Source: Carya illinoinensis
Taxonomy: Eukaryota; Streptophyta; Magnoliopsida; Fagales; Juglandaceae
NCBI RefSeq assembly: GCF_018687715.1
Contig: NC_056752.1
Location: forward strand, 10,244,001 to 10,308,000
DNA: 64,000 nucleotides
Direction: 5' to 3'
Both the position numbers and the translations under genes were made by a program. The notes beneath the pieces were generated by a model. That model worked only from the letters and a program-made list of their open reading frames with translations, searched no databases and had not been told where the DNA came from. How positions within the stretch are numbered: the stretch's first letter is position 1; each line of letters begins with the position of its first letter. Below, in pieces: positions 13,629 to 25,129 of this stretch.

Positions 13629-14320
13629 TAGGAGTGTAGAAAAAAAAACGATACACCGGTAAACCAAACCAAACCGGTGAGATCGGTCCAATCTGGTTTC
13701 GAGTTTGGTTCAGTCTGATACAGATTTTATTTTTCTTAAAATCGGTAGAAATCGGTTCAGTTCCAATTTTTCTTTTTCTAAAATCGGACTGGACCGGTTT
13801 ATATATATTTTTTAATTTTTTATATTATATATAATATTTATATATAATATATAATTATATATAAAATAGTTTTGTATTATATGATACATTACTAATTAAT
13901 ATAATATTAAATTTTAAAATCTTATATCATTTTGTTTATTGTATTAATAGTTATACTAATATTATATAGTGCATATTAATAGTTACTAATACTATATTAC
14001 TATATATTATAATATACTATAATATATTATTATATTATATATTATATTATAACATTATAGTCTATAATACAATTATAATATATATTATAATATACTACAA
14101 TATATTATCACTATAATATTATATATATTATATATTACATAATATATAATATAGTACATTAAAACCTATAAAACTGAACCGAATCGGACCGAAAACCGGA
14201 GTACCGGTTTATAAAAATAAACGGTATATAATCAATTTTGAAAAATACAGAACCGGTGCATACCGGCTCGGTTCTAAATTTTGTCTAAAATTAAACTTAA
14301 GCAGACCAATTATACTCCTA
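13629..14320. mobile_element. Non-autonomous hAT-like element, CCGGT arms with AT core
   Basis: The ends are TAGGAGTGTA (13629) and the inverted TACTCCTA (14320). The flanking 8-mers GATGTAAA and AGTGTAAA match at 6 of 8 positions, fitting a degenerate hAT target duplication. Both arms are studded with ACCGGT/CGGTTC motifs, and the middle 350 bp is almost pure A/T with TATAATAT repeats. It is the inverted-orientation relative of 26588-27209. Copy B lacks it at the equivalent site near 28990. No transposase. Confidence 0.7.
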
Positions 14321-14389
14321 AGTGTAAAAGCAAACGTATAAACCCTCCAATAAGAAGTATTCACATCAGCTTCTTCATCAAAACTAAAA

Positions 14390-14549
14390 CAAAAATTCTA
14401 TGTGCAGTCCTTTTTGTGCACTCTTTTGTGCACTCTTTTGTGCACTCCAGTGATATGATTGGTTGGATATTAAAAAAAAATTAATCCAGCCAATCATATC
14501 AGTGGAGTGCGCAGGGAGTACGCAAAAGTGACTGTATGTAGCATTGCTC
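14390..14549. mobile_element. Mutator-type MITE, 160 bp, 9-bp target duplication
   Basis: It is flanked by perfect 9-bp direct repeats AAACTAAAA (14381-14389 and 14550-14558). The terminal repeats are imperfect: CTATGTGCAGTC at the left and the complement of CTACATACAGTC at the right. The centre is a long palindrome (CCAGTGATATGATTGG against CCAATCATATCAGTGG), so the whole element can fold into a hairpin. The left arm has three tandem TTTTGTGCACTC units. A 9-bp duplication is the Mutator hallmark. Copy B lacks it. Confidence 0.8.
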
Positions 14550-14605
14550 AAACTAAAATATACTCATCCATATGCAGTCGTCAAGACTTATAATTTTTTT
14601 ATTTA

Positions 14606-14726
14606 AAAAAAAAAAAAAAAAAAAAGCAATACTATATATACTTATATTTTTATTTATAATTTTATTTATAAGATTTATTTTGTTCTAATGTAGTATCCGA
14701 TACATTATATATTCTCGTTCGGTTTG
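14606..14726. repeat. Duplication junction, repeat fragment
   Basis: Between the copies lies an A-rich tract and then AATGTAGTATCCGATACATTATAT. This resembles AATGTAGTATCCGGTATATTATAT at about 29391-29414, just beyond copy B. The tandem duplication junction therefore sits in a dispersed repeat, compatible with unequal exchange between repeat copies. The mechanism is inference. Confidence 0.45.
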
Positions 14727-15071
14727 ACTTTTTTTGATCTACTTTCCTTGTGTTTGTATTTTAGTGAGGAGACAATAATAGTTTATAATATGGGGCACCA
14801 AAGAAACTCTTGTGCATATCAAGACTCATAACCTCATGAATCTATTGTTTAGAAAACTGAAAACGTATGAGTTAGCGTATCAAAAGATACGAGTTTGAAA
14901 AATTAAAAAACTCTATTTTAGTACTTTGGAAATCTACATGCTCTATAAACGACATATCACGAAGAGGATTGAAAAGAATAAAAATCATTAAATAGTAAAA
15001 CTTCAAAAATTAAATATTATAATATATATATAATAATATTAGATATAACTTTATTAGGATATATATAAGAT

Positions 15072-15250
15072 GCTCTTTAAATAATGAGTTGAGATGAAAA
15101 TTAGATATAATATTATTAGAATATTATTTTTTAATATTATTATAACTTTAAAATTTAAAAAATTGTATTTTTTTATTATATTTTGTGTAAAAATTTAAAA
15201 AATTTATAATAATGAGATGAGATGAAACAGTTCTTATATCCAAACTAAGT
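15072..15250. mobile_element. Dispersed AT-rich MITE, GAGATGAGATG family (copy B)
   Basis: Orthologous to the MITE at 9692-9890 within the tandem duplication. It contains AATAATGAGTTGAGATGA and AATGAGATGAGATGAAAC. Non-coding. Confidence 0.6.
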
Positions 15251-16108
15251 CTCACAGACTTCTTTTTAAAAAAATAGTCTATCATGAAAATATTTATTTT
15301 CTTATCATGATCGGTCTTAAATTTTTCATACTTTTTTTTAAAAGAGTTATGCAAAATTACTTTAAACATTCTAAAATTACATAAATAATTTTTCTTATAA
15401 TAGACTTACGAGTCATGCAATTCGTGTCTTTTGGGTCTCATTTGGATTAAAAATAGATACATAATACAAGTGGGTGCTTCTCTCTCTATAAGAATAGTCT
15501 TTTCGTTACTATAAATTAGTCGCAAAAGTCCGTTTTTCTTGTAGTGGATCTCTTAACCTATCTGGTGTTGAGTTGCTTCACAACTAGCATTCCTTGGGTT
15601 CCATCGAACCTCTAGTTTTTCATCTCTATATATCCCGTTGCTTTCAAGTCTCCCTTAAACGAGAACATTGAGGCAGTAAAAATAGAAATCTCTAATGAAA
15701 CCTGTTGCAGTACTATTGTTTTATTAATTGCGGCTTCTAAGTGCAACTAATCATTCGGTTGTTTGGATTAACACAGCAAGCTGCTTTCTCACGATTACCT
15801 CATTGACTTCACCAAGTAAGATGGGATCTTATTTTTCATTGTTCCTTTGTTTCTTGGCCCCTTCTGAGCGTTGTTATCGTTGTAAAAAGTAAAAACGGTT
15901 AGCGTTGTTACCAAAATTTTGAATATTATTTTAGTACATGGCACTGAAACGAAATATTTTGATATCAGTATCATTTCGGAATAGTCTATATTTAAATAAA
16001 TTATATATATAAACTACATTCTAAAATAACAATAAAATAAATCATAAACTCAATAATATTTTTCAATACAAATTTTAAGTTTTAACAACACACATATAAT
16101 AATCAAAC

Positions 16109-16139
<31 letters not shown>

Positions 16140-16793
16140 TAGGAGCCCATTAATTTTAGGAAATGAAATACAAATTCATATGAGATGTAAAGGGAATGCA
16201 AGTAACATTCTAATGAAATGCAGCCTCTAGAACACATCTTTATTTAAATGTTGGTGCAATCCGGGCCCTTAATCTCATCAACGGCCCAAAGCCTTCCCCC
16301 CTTTTACCTCCCTTAATCAAACCGAAGTCCATTTCTTCTCAGACACTTCGGCCAAATCTAGAGATTTTAATTTCTTTCTAATTTCTTAATCCTTTGGGTC
16401 GTAGATTTCCTTTCTTGATCAGAAATTCCTCATTGTCTGTTTCAACACTTTCCTCGTATAAGTGGTTCTTCCATTGCAGCCATTGTGTGGTTCGATCTCG
16501 AATATCAAAACTTTGAATCACTCAAATCTCGGATGATTTACAAGTATCCTCAATTCCTCTATGATGCTGACAACAAAATGGGAAGGAAAAGTGTGTTTGT
16601 CTAATGAAATTTGAAGTTTAAACAATGAAGAAAAGAAAGTTATATCTGGAAATTGAAATGAAAAGAAACGATTTCGGAAACTTGCTATCATTTCTACGAA
16701 AATGTCTCTCAGATTTCAGTTTAATTACAAACCTATCCAACCAGCTGCTAGCCCATGTATATTTCGAAATATGCATATCGGTCAAAATCTAAA

Positions 16794-16860
16794 GAGTACT
16801 TCTATACGCAGGCATGGTGCGGACGAATAAGCGGATGAAAATGACGTGGCAAGCTAAAAA
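16794..16860 (+). repeat. Mutator-like terminal repeat, left end
   Basis: The sequence GAGTACTTCTATACGCAGGC then GCGGACGAATAAGCGGATG and GACGTGGCAAG matches 25130-25190 in the same orientation, and in inverted orientation matches the right ends near 25950-25989. The three adjacent bases and flank (AAATCTAAA) match the sequence after 25989 (AGATTTATA) at 6 of 9 positions. This is weak support for a 9-bp target duplication. I interpret it as the left terminus of a Mutator-like unit enclosing the FAR1 and GRF genes. Confidence 0.5.
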
Positions 16861-18421
16861 AAAAAAGCAAAACAGTGTTAGGAGGGAAAAAGCTGAAACG
16901 TGTTTGAGAAGATTTCTCTCTCTCCCGTCCACCATCCACGTCCATTCGCTGCAGCTCTGCAAGAACGTTTCATGCGACCCAGCCCGCGACCCAGCCCTCC
17001 GAGTTCAGCTCACAGATTTTCTCCACCATTTTCACTATCGTGAGCAACTCTTGTTTCACTTTCTCCACTTTCATTTTTGAGTTTCTCGTTTTTTATCTCT
17101 CATTTATCTGTTCCGGTCCATTTTCTGCCATTAGAGGACATAGTAGAACTCAGAAGGAGAAACATTCGGCTTTCACACGTAAAGATCATCATCCGAAAAG
17201 GTATTGGCTTCCATAGTTTTAGTTTTTTTTCTTGTTTATTTGAACACAAGCATGTAAATTTTCTGCATTTTTTTGCTCTTGTATAACGAGATACCAGATG
17301 GTGCTTTCCTTTACCTCACAAAGTATTATTTATTTTCATTTACAACCAAACATAGTGTACATACGTAAGAATGGAGGGAAGGAGTTGAAGATGGGGTGGT
17401 TGAGGCTGTGTTGGTTGGTTTCTTGAAAGCAGGGGAAGGCACGGCCAGAGTGAAGTTGTGTTGGTTGGTTTCCTAGAATAGAAAGTAATTTTTATCATGA
17501 TTTAAGAAGTAGTTCGAAATTTTTATTTGGCCAATTTGAAAGAGTATATCATGATTTCCCTTGTAAGTAGTTCATAAATTATGAAGTTAAATTATGTCTA
17601 CAACTAAAAAGAGAAGCATTATAGGAACAGAAGCTACGGTTTGAGTAAGCACATTTCGGCTGGTAATTTATTTGCAAGTGGGCTGGTAATTTATCTGCAA
17701 ATGTAAATAGAGAAGTTAGTTAAGGTCTGTTCATTGATACAAATTGTATGTGGATTTGCAAGAGAGGATGAGTTCTAATTCTGTAATGTGCTTTATAGGG
17801 AAAGGAAATGTGAATCGTGCTTATGGATATATAGGAACCGTGAGTACTTTGTTGAAATCACCAGAGAAATATACTAATATGTAATGTTTTAGAAGGATAT
17901 GTCTTTTGGCAAGTCAAGGATTTTCACATTATGTGTATCGTATTAGAAAAATGTTGCTCTTGTCATTTTTTAATTATATTCATATAATCCTTATTGATGT
18001 GGTATCAAAATTAGATTAGTACAGGATACACATAATTCCCGTCGTATAAATTGATGACAAATATGAGGTGATCAAAGGAAGACAAACTAAAAATATCATA
18101 AATATCATTTTTCATTGGATTAAGTTTCAATCCCTGAAAAGCCTAATAAAACATTATTACAGCAAATAAAATCATATTCATTGTATTGTTTTCTTGCATT
18201 TGTTAAGTAAAACATTATATTTTGGATAACTAAACTTGTTATCCAAAAACTCAACACTCCAATGCAAGGTGCATTCTAGATTCAAGTATCAGATTCTGCT
18301 CTAGAATCAACTAGATTCACTTCTATGTGAAGTGAATACCATATTTAAATTTCTATAAGACTTTATTAATTTTGAATAAATTTATATTCATGGAGTTTTA
18401 ATGTTCTAAAATATTCCCTAG

Positions 18422-21400
18422 ATGGAGAAAGGGAAGGAGAAAATATCTTCCTCTACACCTCCTACCATAGAGGAAGCAACAAATCCTCTGTCTCATGTAG
18501 GAATTTGAGCTGTAGCAGATATTCAGCTTTTAAACCATTATGTTGACTGGTTTTGTTTCATAATCATTACTATTTTATGTGCTAGGCTATACCAATTTCT
18601 TTTTATCCGGAATTTCCCAACTATATGCATGGTTTCCATCCACCAATGCCACATGCGTGGTTACCTATGCCATTTGTGGAGCGTCCTGATGCCAACCCAT
18701 CTACTAATACTAATCAGGTGATAGATTCGTTTGATAAGTACTACGCTTATTTTTATCCATGTTTGTACTCAAACAAATTTTTTTGTGGGTGTAAACTACA
18801 GGGAAATGAAGTGCCCCCATTTCTCTCATCAATTGCCTCTTCGATTGGTTTACACTCCACAAGTTCAAGCCATGTGGATGAACTCCAAAATATATCGCCC
18901 GACTCTACTGGAAAAAGTATGTCTACGCCCTATATTGATGATACTGTTGAACCCAGAGATGTTGGACAGTCCGGGCTACAAAATACTTTCCATACTGAGG
19001 GGGCCAATATTGTTAAGGAGCCGAAGTTGGGAATGATGTTTAAATCTGAAGAGGAGTTACTTTCTTATTATAAAAGATATGGGCAACAATGTGGTTTTGG
19101 GATTATGACACAAAGGAGTCATAAGTTTGAGGATGGGAGCATTAGATATGTCACATTAGGGTGTGCTCGTGGTGGGAAGGCACGGAACCGTATGACAAAT
19201 GTTGCGAGGCCACGTCCGACATCGAAGACAGACTGTAAGGCAAGGATAAATGTCATATACGAAAAAGGGGTGTTGACGGTGTCGAGTGTTAACAATTCTC
19301 ATAATCACGGCCTAAGTCCACAAAAGTCGAGATTCTTCCGCTGCAATAGAGAAGTGAGCGAGTCTGTTAAGAGAGTCTTAGATATTAATGATCAGGCTGG
19401 GATCAGAATGAACAAGAGTTTTGCCTCCCTTGTGCAAGAAGCGGGTGGATTTGAAAACTTGCCATTTAATGAAAAAGACTGTCGAAATTATATTGACAAG
19501 GCACGCCACCTTCGACTTGGGAAATGTGGTGCTGGAGCCCTCCGTGAGTACTTTGCTCGGATGCAATACAAGAATGATGGGTTCTTTTCACTAATGGATA
19601 TGGATGATGACGGACGGTTGAGGAATGTATTCTGGGCGGATGCACGAAGTAGGGCAGCCTACAAATATTTTGGGGATGTCATCACATTCGACATGACATA
19701 TTTGACAAATAGATATGGGATGCCGTTTGCACCGTTTGTTGGTGTAAACCACCATGGCCAGTCAATTCTGTTGGGGGCAGGATTAGTATCTAGTGAGGAT
19801 ACGGAAACATTTTCATGGTTATTTCAGACTTGGTTGACCTGTATGGATGGTGAAGCTCCCAAGGCTATTATCACAGATCAAGATAGAGCCATGAAAAATG
19901 CAATAAGTCTCGTATTTCCAAACAGCCGACACAGATATTGCTTATGGCATATATTGAAAAAATTGCCAGAGAAGCTAGGTTCACATGGTGCATACAAAAC
20001 TGGGTTAAAAAGTCAGTTACTAAATTGTGTGTATGACGCTCACACAAAGGAAGAGTTTGAGGGCTCTTGGGAACTGTTAATTACGAAGTACAACTTGGAG
20101 GAGAATGCTTGGTTGAAGAGTTTATACGCTGAGCGTATGTATTGGGCACCTGTGTACATGAAAGAAGTTTTTTGGGCAGGAATGAGTACAACCCAACGAA
20201 GTGAGAGCATGAATGCTTTTTTTGACGGGTATGTTCATGCTAAGACAAACTTAAAAGAGTTCGTCGATCAGTTCGATAATGCAGTGAGGAAGAAGATTGA
20301 GAATGAAAGTGAGGCGGACTTCCACTCATTCAACGTCACAATTCCCGTCGTCTCTCCCTCTCCACTTGAGAAGACTTTTCAAGACATATACACTTGCAAT
20401 AAATTTAGAGAAGTGCAAAAAGAAGTAATAGGGATGCTTGCAACTCTTCCAACTCTACACCGGAAAGATGGTGTAATTGCAACGTACCATGTAGAAGATG
20501 AAGTTAATGTTGATGATTTCATCAAGGAGGTGACCCATATAGTGTACTTTAATGAGGCCGAATGTGAAGTGAAGTGTTCATGTGCCTTGTTTGAGATGAG
20601 AGGGATATTGTGTAGGCATGTATTAGGCATTATGAGAGTTAACAAAGTCTGTTCGGTTCCAGAAAAGTACATACTAGATCGATGGAGGAAAGACATAAAA
20701 AGAACATACACTCTTATACGAAGTAGTTATGACATGGTTGATCAGAGGCCTGAAGTTAGCAGATATTCACGCATCATCAAGAAATGCTACGAAGTAGCCA
20801 CGAATGCATCTTCATGTGATGAGCACACTGAGGATATGCTAGCTAAGTTAGATGCAATGAACTTAGGCTACCACACCAACAACCCACCCTCGAAGGTTAT
20901 AATTTATAATGCCGATGCAACGATAGATGCGAGCTCTAAGAAAGTATTGAGTCCTCATGTAGTGAGAGGAAAAGGCAGACCGCCATCTCTTAGAAAAAAG
21001 TCAATGATTGAGAGAGGGAAACCCATGACGAAGAAGTCTAGCCAAAAAGGAAAACGTAAACAGGTTAACGAAAAAATCCAGCTCATATATGTTCTCCCTA
21101 ATTTACCGTAATAAAATACATATATAAAATTAGCTCTGTTTATTAATAAATATATATATGACTGGATTTTTTTTTTAACTTTGTAGCCGCATGGAATAGA
21201 AGGCGAAGTTGTTGGAACGTGCAGGAATTTATTTGGCCAAGCAGATGTTGGGACACAACAAAATGTTCCAGTTCAGGTAGGCAGTACGGGTCTTTAATGA
21301 TAGCAGAAAATATATTGTGTTGTTAATACATGTTGAAAATTTAAACACTACATATATATAATGTGTTACTATCTTCACTAATATTCTGCTTATTGGATTG

Positions 21401-21642
21401 GTAGCCCTCACAAAACTTAAGGGAGATGTTGGACTTTAGTGCCACCGAGTTAGGCTTTGCAGTGAATGAGACTCAAGAAAGTGTAAATCGTCTTCTTTAT
21501 GTTTGACCAATTCCGTGTAAATGTTCCATAATAAATTTACAAGTTGGTTTGATTTTTAACTAATTCTTTATGTTCACAGATGCATATGGGGTTGGATGGA
21601 ACCCAGCCGGAATGGTTGCGTGAGTCACAACCGTCGCAATAA
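18422..21642 (+). CDS. FAR1-related sequence (FRS) protein, MULE-transposase-derived, copy 1
   Basis: Plant FAR1/FHY3-family nuclear protein of about 899 aa. Family members derive from Mutator-like transposases and act as DNA-binding transcription regulators in light and other responses. Six exons keep one frame: 18422-18496, 18586-18717, 18802-21063, 21187-21276, 21405-21482 and 21580-21642 (TAA). Residues about 148-236 form the FAR1 zinc domain (LGCARGG, KTDCKAR, SHNHGL). Residues about 361-460 are the MULE DDE core, with acidic residues in TFDMTY and ITDQD still present. Residues about 657-680 are a SWIM finger (CSC...CRH). The C-terminus is basic. Exon 3 also reads through the 84-nt intron (18718-18801) without a stop, so a longer isoform is possible. 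It is convergent with the GRF gene at 22675. The start is the ATG of MEKGKEK, supported by the matching first exon of copy 2 at 48654. Whether it is a host gene or an active transposase cannot be decided here. Confidence 0.9.
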
Positions 21643-22674
21643 AAGATATTATAGGGTTTGGGAGCTATCCCATTACTTATGCAGTAATATTCTACCTAAA
21701 TTTTACACATATAGGATGTACATACCAGATCTGACTTTATGGGAAAGGTTGTAAATCTAGGTTGGTTATGCCCAGATTGAGTCTACGAATATTGTGTAAA
21801 TCTAAAGGTTGCTTATGTCAGGACGTGGTAACAAAAATATTAACTAATTATAGAGGTTGCTTATGCCCATATTAAGCTAACTGCAATATTCTGTTCCATA
21901 AAGGTTGCTTATGCCCAAATTTAGCTAATCCTAAGAATGTGTATATGTTAAGTATGCTAGCTAGGTTTGATATTCATTTATGGGAGTTTGATAAGTGTCT
22001 TCATTTTGAGTGGATTTGGTGTGCTGTGCTTTGCAATTGTATAAGGGTAGATTCATGAAAGTTTTGTACAAAAAAAGCTGTACATGTCTTATGAGAGTTG
22101 TCTTCATTTCCCAGATATGATATGCAAAATTCAGCTCATTAATAGACACAAAAGCTGTACATGTCTTGGAGTTACTTTTCAACTTTAATGAGCTTGAATG
22201 ACCAAATATTAACTTTTCGAATTGAGTCCTAATAATCGTGCATGAAATAGTGGTTGTTATTATAAAACAGGGCAATTTGCAATCGGTATTATCACAAGTA
22301 AGAAGCACATATTATCTTCACAAAATAGGACTATCTTCACAACACAACACAAGCATACTTTCCAAATGTCCCATAATAAATTTGCTGCAATGAACTAATG
22401 CTAAAAAAACAACACAAGCATACTTTCCAAATGTTCCATAATAAATTAGCTTCAATGAACTAATGCCCAAAGACACAATCAACAGTTTCCAAGATCAGTT
22501 GTAACTTGTAAGTCAGCTGCCTACTTTTTCAAAACAACTGAGCAGACACTAAATACAGAATAAAGACTTGTTCAAGTTAATTTTGTAGACTGTCGGACTA
22601 CAGCTACTCTAAAGCACATATTATCACAAGTGATCAACTTTATACATGAAGTTGCCCAGATTATTGGGTATTCA

Positions 22675-23376
22675 CTACGATTGTGAGAAGTACAAATAAA
22701 GTAGGATACAAATTATACAATAGAGCCAAACACTTGGGCATTGACGCTGGACTCCCAAGTCCCTCTTGAAAAGTTCGCCCTCTCTTTCTCGAATCTCTTC
22801 CATCCAATTTCGAATCTCTTCCATCCAACTTTGAACCTCTTCCTCTCTTCTTCGAACCTCTTCCTCTCTTCTTTGAACCTCTTCCTCTCTTCTTCGAACC
22901 TCTTTAATATGTTGTTGAACCTCTAACTGTGTTTTCTGAAGTTTTTCCTCCTTCCTTAACATCTCAATTTCTTTTTCTTTTTCATGGCAGCTATCGCTAT
23001 CTGCCCATTTGAAATAGTTGCAGTGTGGTAACCCCTGTATAAACAAACAAACAAACAAACAAAAGGCATAGTAAAAACTCACGGCAATTCTGACTCACAC
23101 CCAAATATTGCAAGTTAAAGCACGGAAAATACTTTTTACCTGAGAATTGTACTTTGAACACCCAAAGAATGATCGACCTGGATTTCTTGGCGTATTCGAT
23201 GTTCTAAGTGAAGCGGGTGACCCACAAGTACACATTGGATTGTTTCTCAAAGTATGAGTAACAAGTGAAGAAGAAGAATCTTCACTCGATACCTTTTCTC
23301 CAGACAACATTTTGCCAAAATAGGCAATGGAGTATACTGTTGAACTGTTGATAAGGTGCAAATTAAGTGTCTTCAT
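22675..23376 (-). CDS. GRF-type zinc finger protein with coiled coil and C-terminal membrane segment
   Basis: Two exons, 23140-23376 and 22675-23034, joined by a GT-AG intron, give about 198 aa. The GRF zinc finger spans the junction: CTCGSPASLR..., NPGRSFFGC, then GLPHCNYFKWAD. The order C-x-C, GR-x-FF-x-C, C-x-Y-F-x-W is diagnostic for the family, which binds single-stranded nucleic acid in other proteins. It is followed by about 70 residues of heptad-rich Glu/Arg coiled coil built from repeated RREEEV units, and finally a hydrophobic C-terminus (VWLYCIICILLYLYF) that could anchor it in a membrane. Similar small plant proteins exist (At1g43920-like, from memory); function unknown. An internal ATG (MLSGEK, residue 23) may be the true start. 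It lies tail to tail with the FAR1 gene in the same inserted block, so it could be an accessory gene of that element. Confidence 0.82.
22833..22905. repeat. Coding minisatellite in the GRF gene
   Basis: Tandem units of about 21 bp, GAACCTCTTCCTCTCTTCTT plus one base (plus strand), encode the repeated Glu/Arg-rich coiled coil (RREEEV) of the GRF protein on the minus strand. Adjacent, more diverged units encode the WMEEIRN repeats. Unit lengths are multiples of 3, so copy-number change would lengthen the coiled coil without a frameshift. Confidence 0.7.
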
Positions 23377-24791
23377 TTTTAGTTTATGTATAAGGGTTTA
23401 GAAGTATTTTTTTAGAGAAGAGAGGTGGACCAACTTACTTACTGTTAGGGGAGTGTTAACGAAAAACAGATAAATCATGTTAGTGTTAGGGCAATAAGAG
23501 AGGTAATGTCATGAACACAAACAGAAACAAAAATTTATTATTATCCATAAATAATAGACCCACCCCCGCAATGAACAAAACTGCACAACACAAAACTGCA
23601 CAACACAAAACGAGCTAACTGCTCCTCTTATTTCATTATTTTTCAATTTGTCTTCAATACTTTTTCTGTGTTCAAACCTTTACTTACTTCTCCCATTTCC
23701 TTTGGTGTAAGAAAGAGGGAGATGGACTTTTGTTGTACATTCTATTTCTTAATACTCCACAAATTCTTTAATTATATAGCGCTGATCACTAATATAAGAT
23801 CTTAAGCGATTTTCTTTTAGCATTAAACCAAGGACATCTTTATTGCCTCTATCATGTTTCAAGATGTCAGAGAAAGGACTAAAGAGACTATAGGTCTATC
23901 ATGACAGGAGTCACTTAGGATCAGGCCAGGCTAGGAGACTAGCCCCTCCATATTATAAGGAAAAACGCAAAAAGTAAGATGCATTCATATATGTCCACCA
24001 CATCCATATGAATCTGCAATGTCATCTCTTGATGGCTAGCATCTTGGAAAAAGCTCCCATGTAGAGAGAGCTAAGAAGAAAATGGACACTGGACATTGGG
24101 TAGTACAAGTTTGTCCTCCAAAATCTCCACAATGGTTGCTGATAAGAAACAAGCAAAGAGAACCTTTTTTTTTTTTTTTTTGAGATAAGTAACAAGCAAA
24201 CAGAACTCTAACAACTTTCTTTCTAATAGAACACATTCTGCACAAACATTTTACACATTCTACTTGAAGGGCGTCAAGCATGCAATTGAATAATAATATT
24301 AGAGTTCGATATAATCGGGTTCAGGTCGATGTGGGTCAATCTAAATCTGAATCAATTATAATCCGGTTGAAGAGCCGGTGGCTGCTTGACATGTTGAAAC
24401 CAAATAGTTTTACCAAAAAAAAAAACTGAAGAAACAATATGACTGACTCTAAAGCAACGATCAAGCATCTTTGATATCCAGGTTGGGTGGATTGACCCAA
24501 ACACATCAAAACCCAAAACTATATATTAATTTTTGAACACAAACCCTACCAAAATGTGTTCCTACAGAAACCAAAACTATAAACCCTAAAAAAAAAATTC
24601 TTCATACAGATTTGGAGCTTCTAGTTTATTCATCATATTAAATAACAGACCAAATCACCAAAAGCACGATTGAGAGAGAGAGACCTGTTGGCTTGATTTA
24701 GGGTTTCCAGAAGCCGGATCTACATCGATTTAACCTGTTGAAAACAAAAAATCGCAATATATCATAAATAATAGACCAAATAACTAAAACC

Positions 24792-24839
<48 letters not shown>

Positions 24840-24911
24840 TCAATCTCGATTTAGGGTTTCTCAAAGTCTACGAATCTACGACGAGGAGTCCACGAAATAC
24901 AATCATTTTCA
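23377..24911. other. Upstream region of the GRF gene, no further gene
   Basis: I see no gene. It holds a short tandem CAAAACTGCACAACA repeat (about 23575-23608), a poly(T) tract framed by 23-bp repeats (24141-24206), and a long (GA)n microsatellite at about 24795-24836 with GATTTAGGGTTTC motifs on both sides, typical of plant 5' leaders. Confidence 0.5.
24141..24206 (-). mobile_element. Possible 5'-truncated retroposon tail with 23-bp target duplication
   Basis: GATAAGAAACAAGCAAAGAG... (24141-24163) recurs with two mismatches at 24184-24206, and between them lie only C, a run of T and TGA. A poly(T) bracketed by a 23-bp direct repeat is what an extremely truncated LINE/SINE insertion on the minus strand would leave. 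A slippage duplication is the alternative. Confidence 0.4.
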
Positions 24912-24958
24912 GTGAAGAATAAGCCGCGGAGGGGAAAGCATCAAAACTCTAGTTGGGG

Positions 24959-25071
24959 AGAGATCGATAGAGGAGAAGAGAGGAGAAGAGTTTCATACGG
25001 GGGGGAGAGATTGATAGAGGAGAAGAGAGGAGAAGAGTTTCATACGGGGGGAGAGATTGATAGGGGGGAAG
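24959..25071. repeat. Purine-rich tandem repeat, 46-47 bp unit
   Basis: Two full units (24959-25005, 25006-25051) and a partial third (25052-25071) start AGAGATYGATAG. The full units continue with GGAGAAGAGAGGAGAAGAG and TTTCATACGGGG. The purine bias is strong on the plus strand. It lies directly outside the Pack-MULE-like left end. The open frame through it is a by-product of the repeat. Confidence 0.8.
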
Positions 25072-25129
25072 CTGAAGGGGGGAGGGGAAAGCAAATGGCT
25101 ACTGGAAACGCAGTGCATATTTTTTTTTC

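Larger units (their letters stand above)
7667..14605. repeat. Tandem segmental duplication, copy A
   Basis: Copy A aligns block by block with copy B (14727-29065). The pairs are 7667-8006 with 14727-15068; 9692-9941 with 15072-15315; 10766-11305 with 15310-15911; 11276-11760 with 26128-26587; 11749-12330 with 27210-28170 (with a gap); and 12900-13620 with 28440-28985. The end pair is about 14555-14605 with 29010-29065. Landmarks include GTGAGGAGAYAATAATAGTTTATAA, GTTGAGTTGCTTCACAACTAGCATTC and GAAGTGTTGCGCGAAGAGAGG. No gene is recognisable in the shared sequence. Copy A has private insertions: 8007-9691, 9942-10765, about 12688-12902, 13629-14320 and 14390-14549. Confidence 0.85.

Noticed and set aside
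16814..17286. Open frames of 88 and 69 aa next to the Mutator-like end
   Set aside because: They look like a leader region (CT-rich, no domain) and are probably 5' UTR or element end of the FAR1 transcript.
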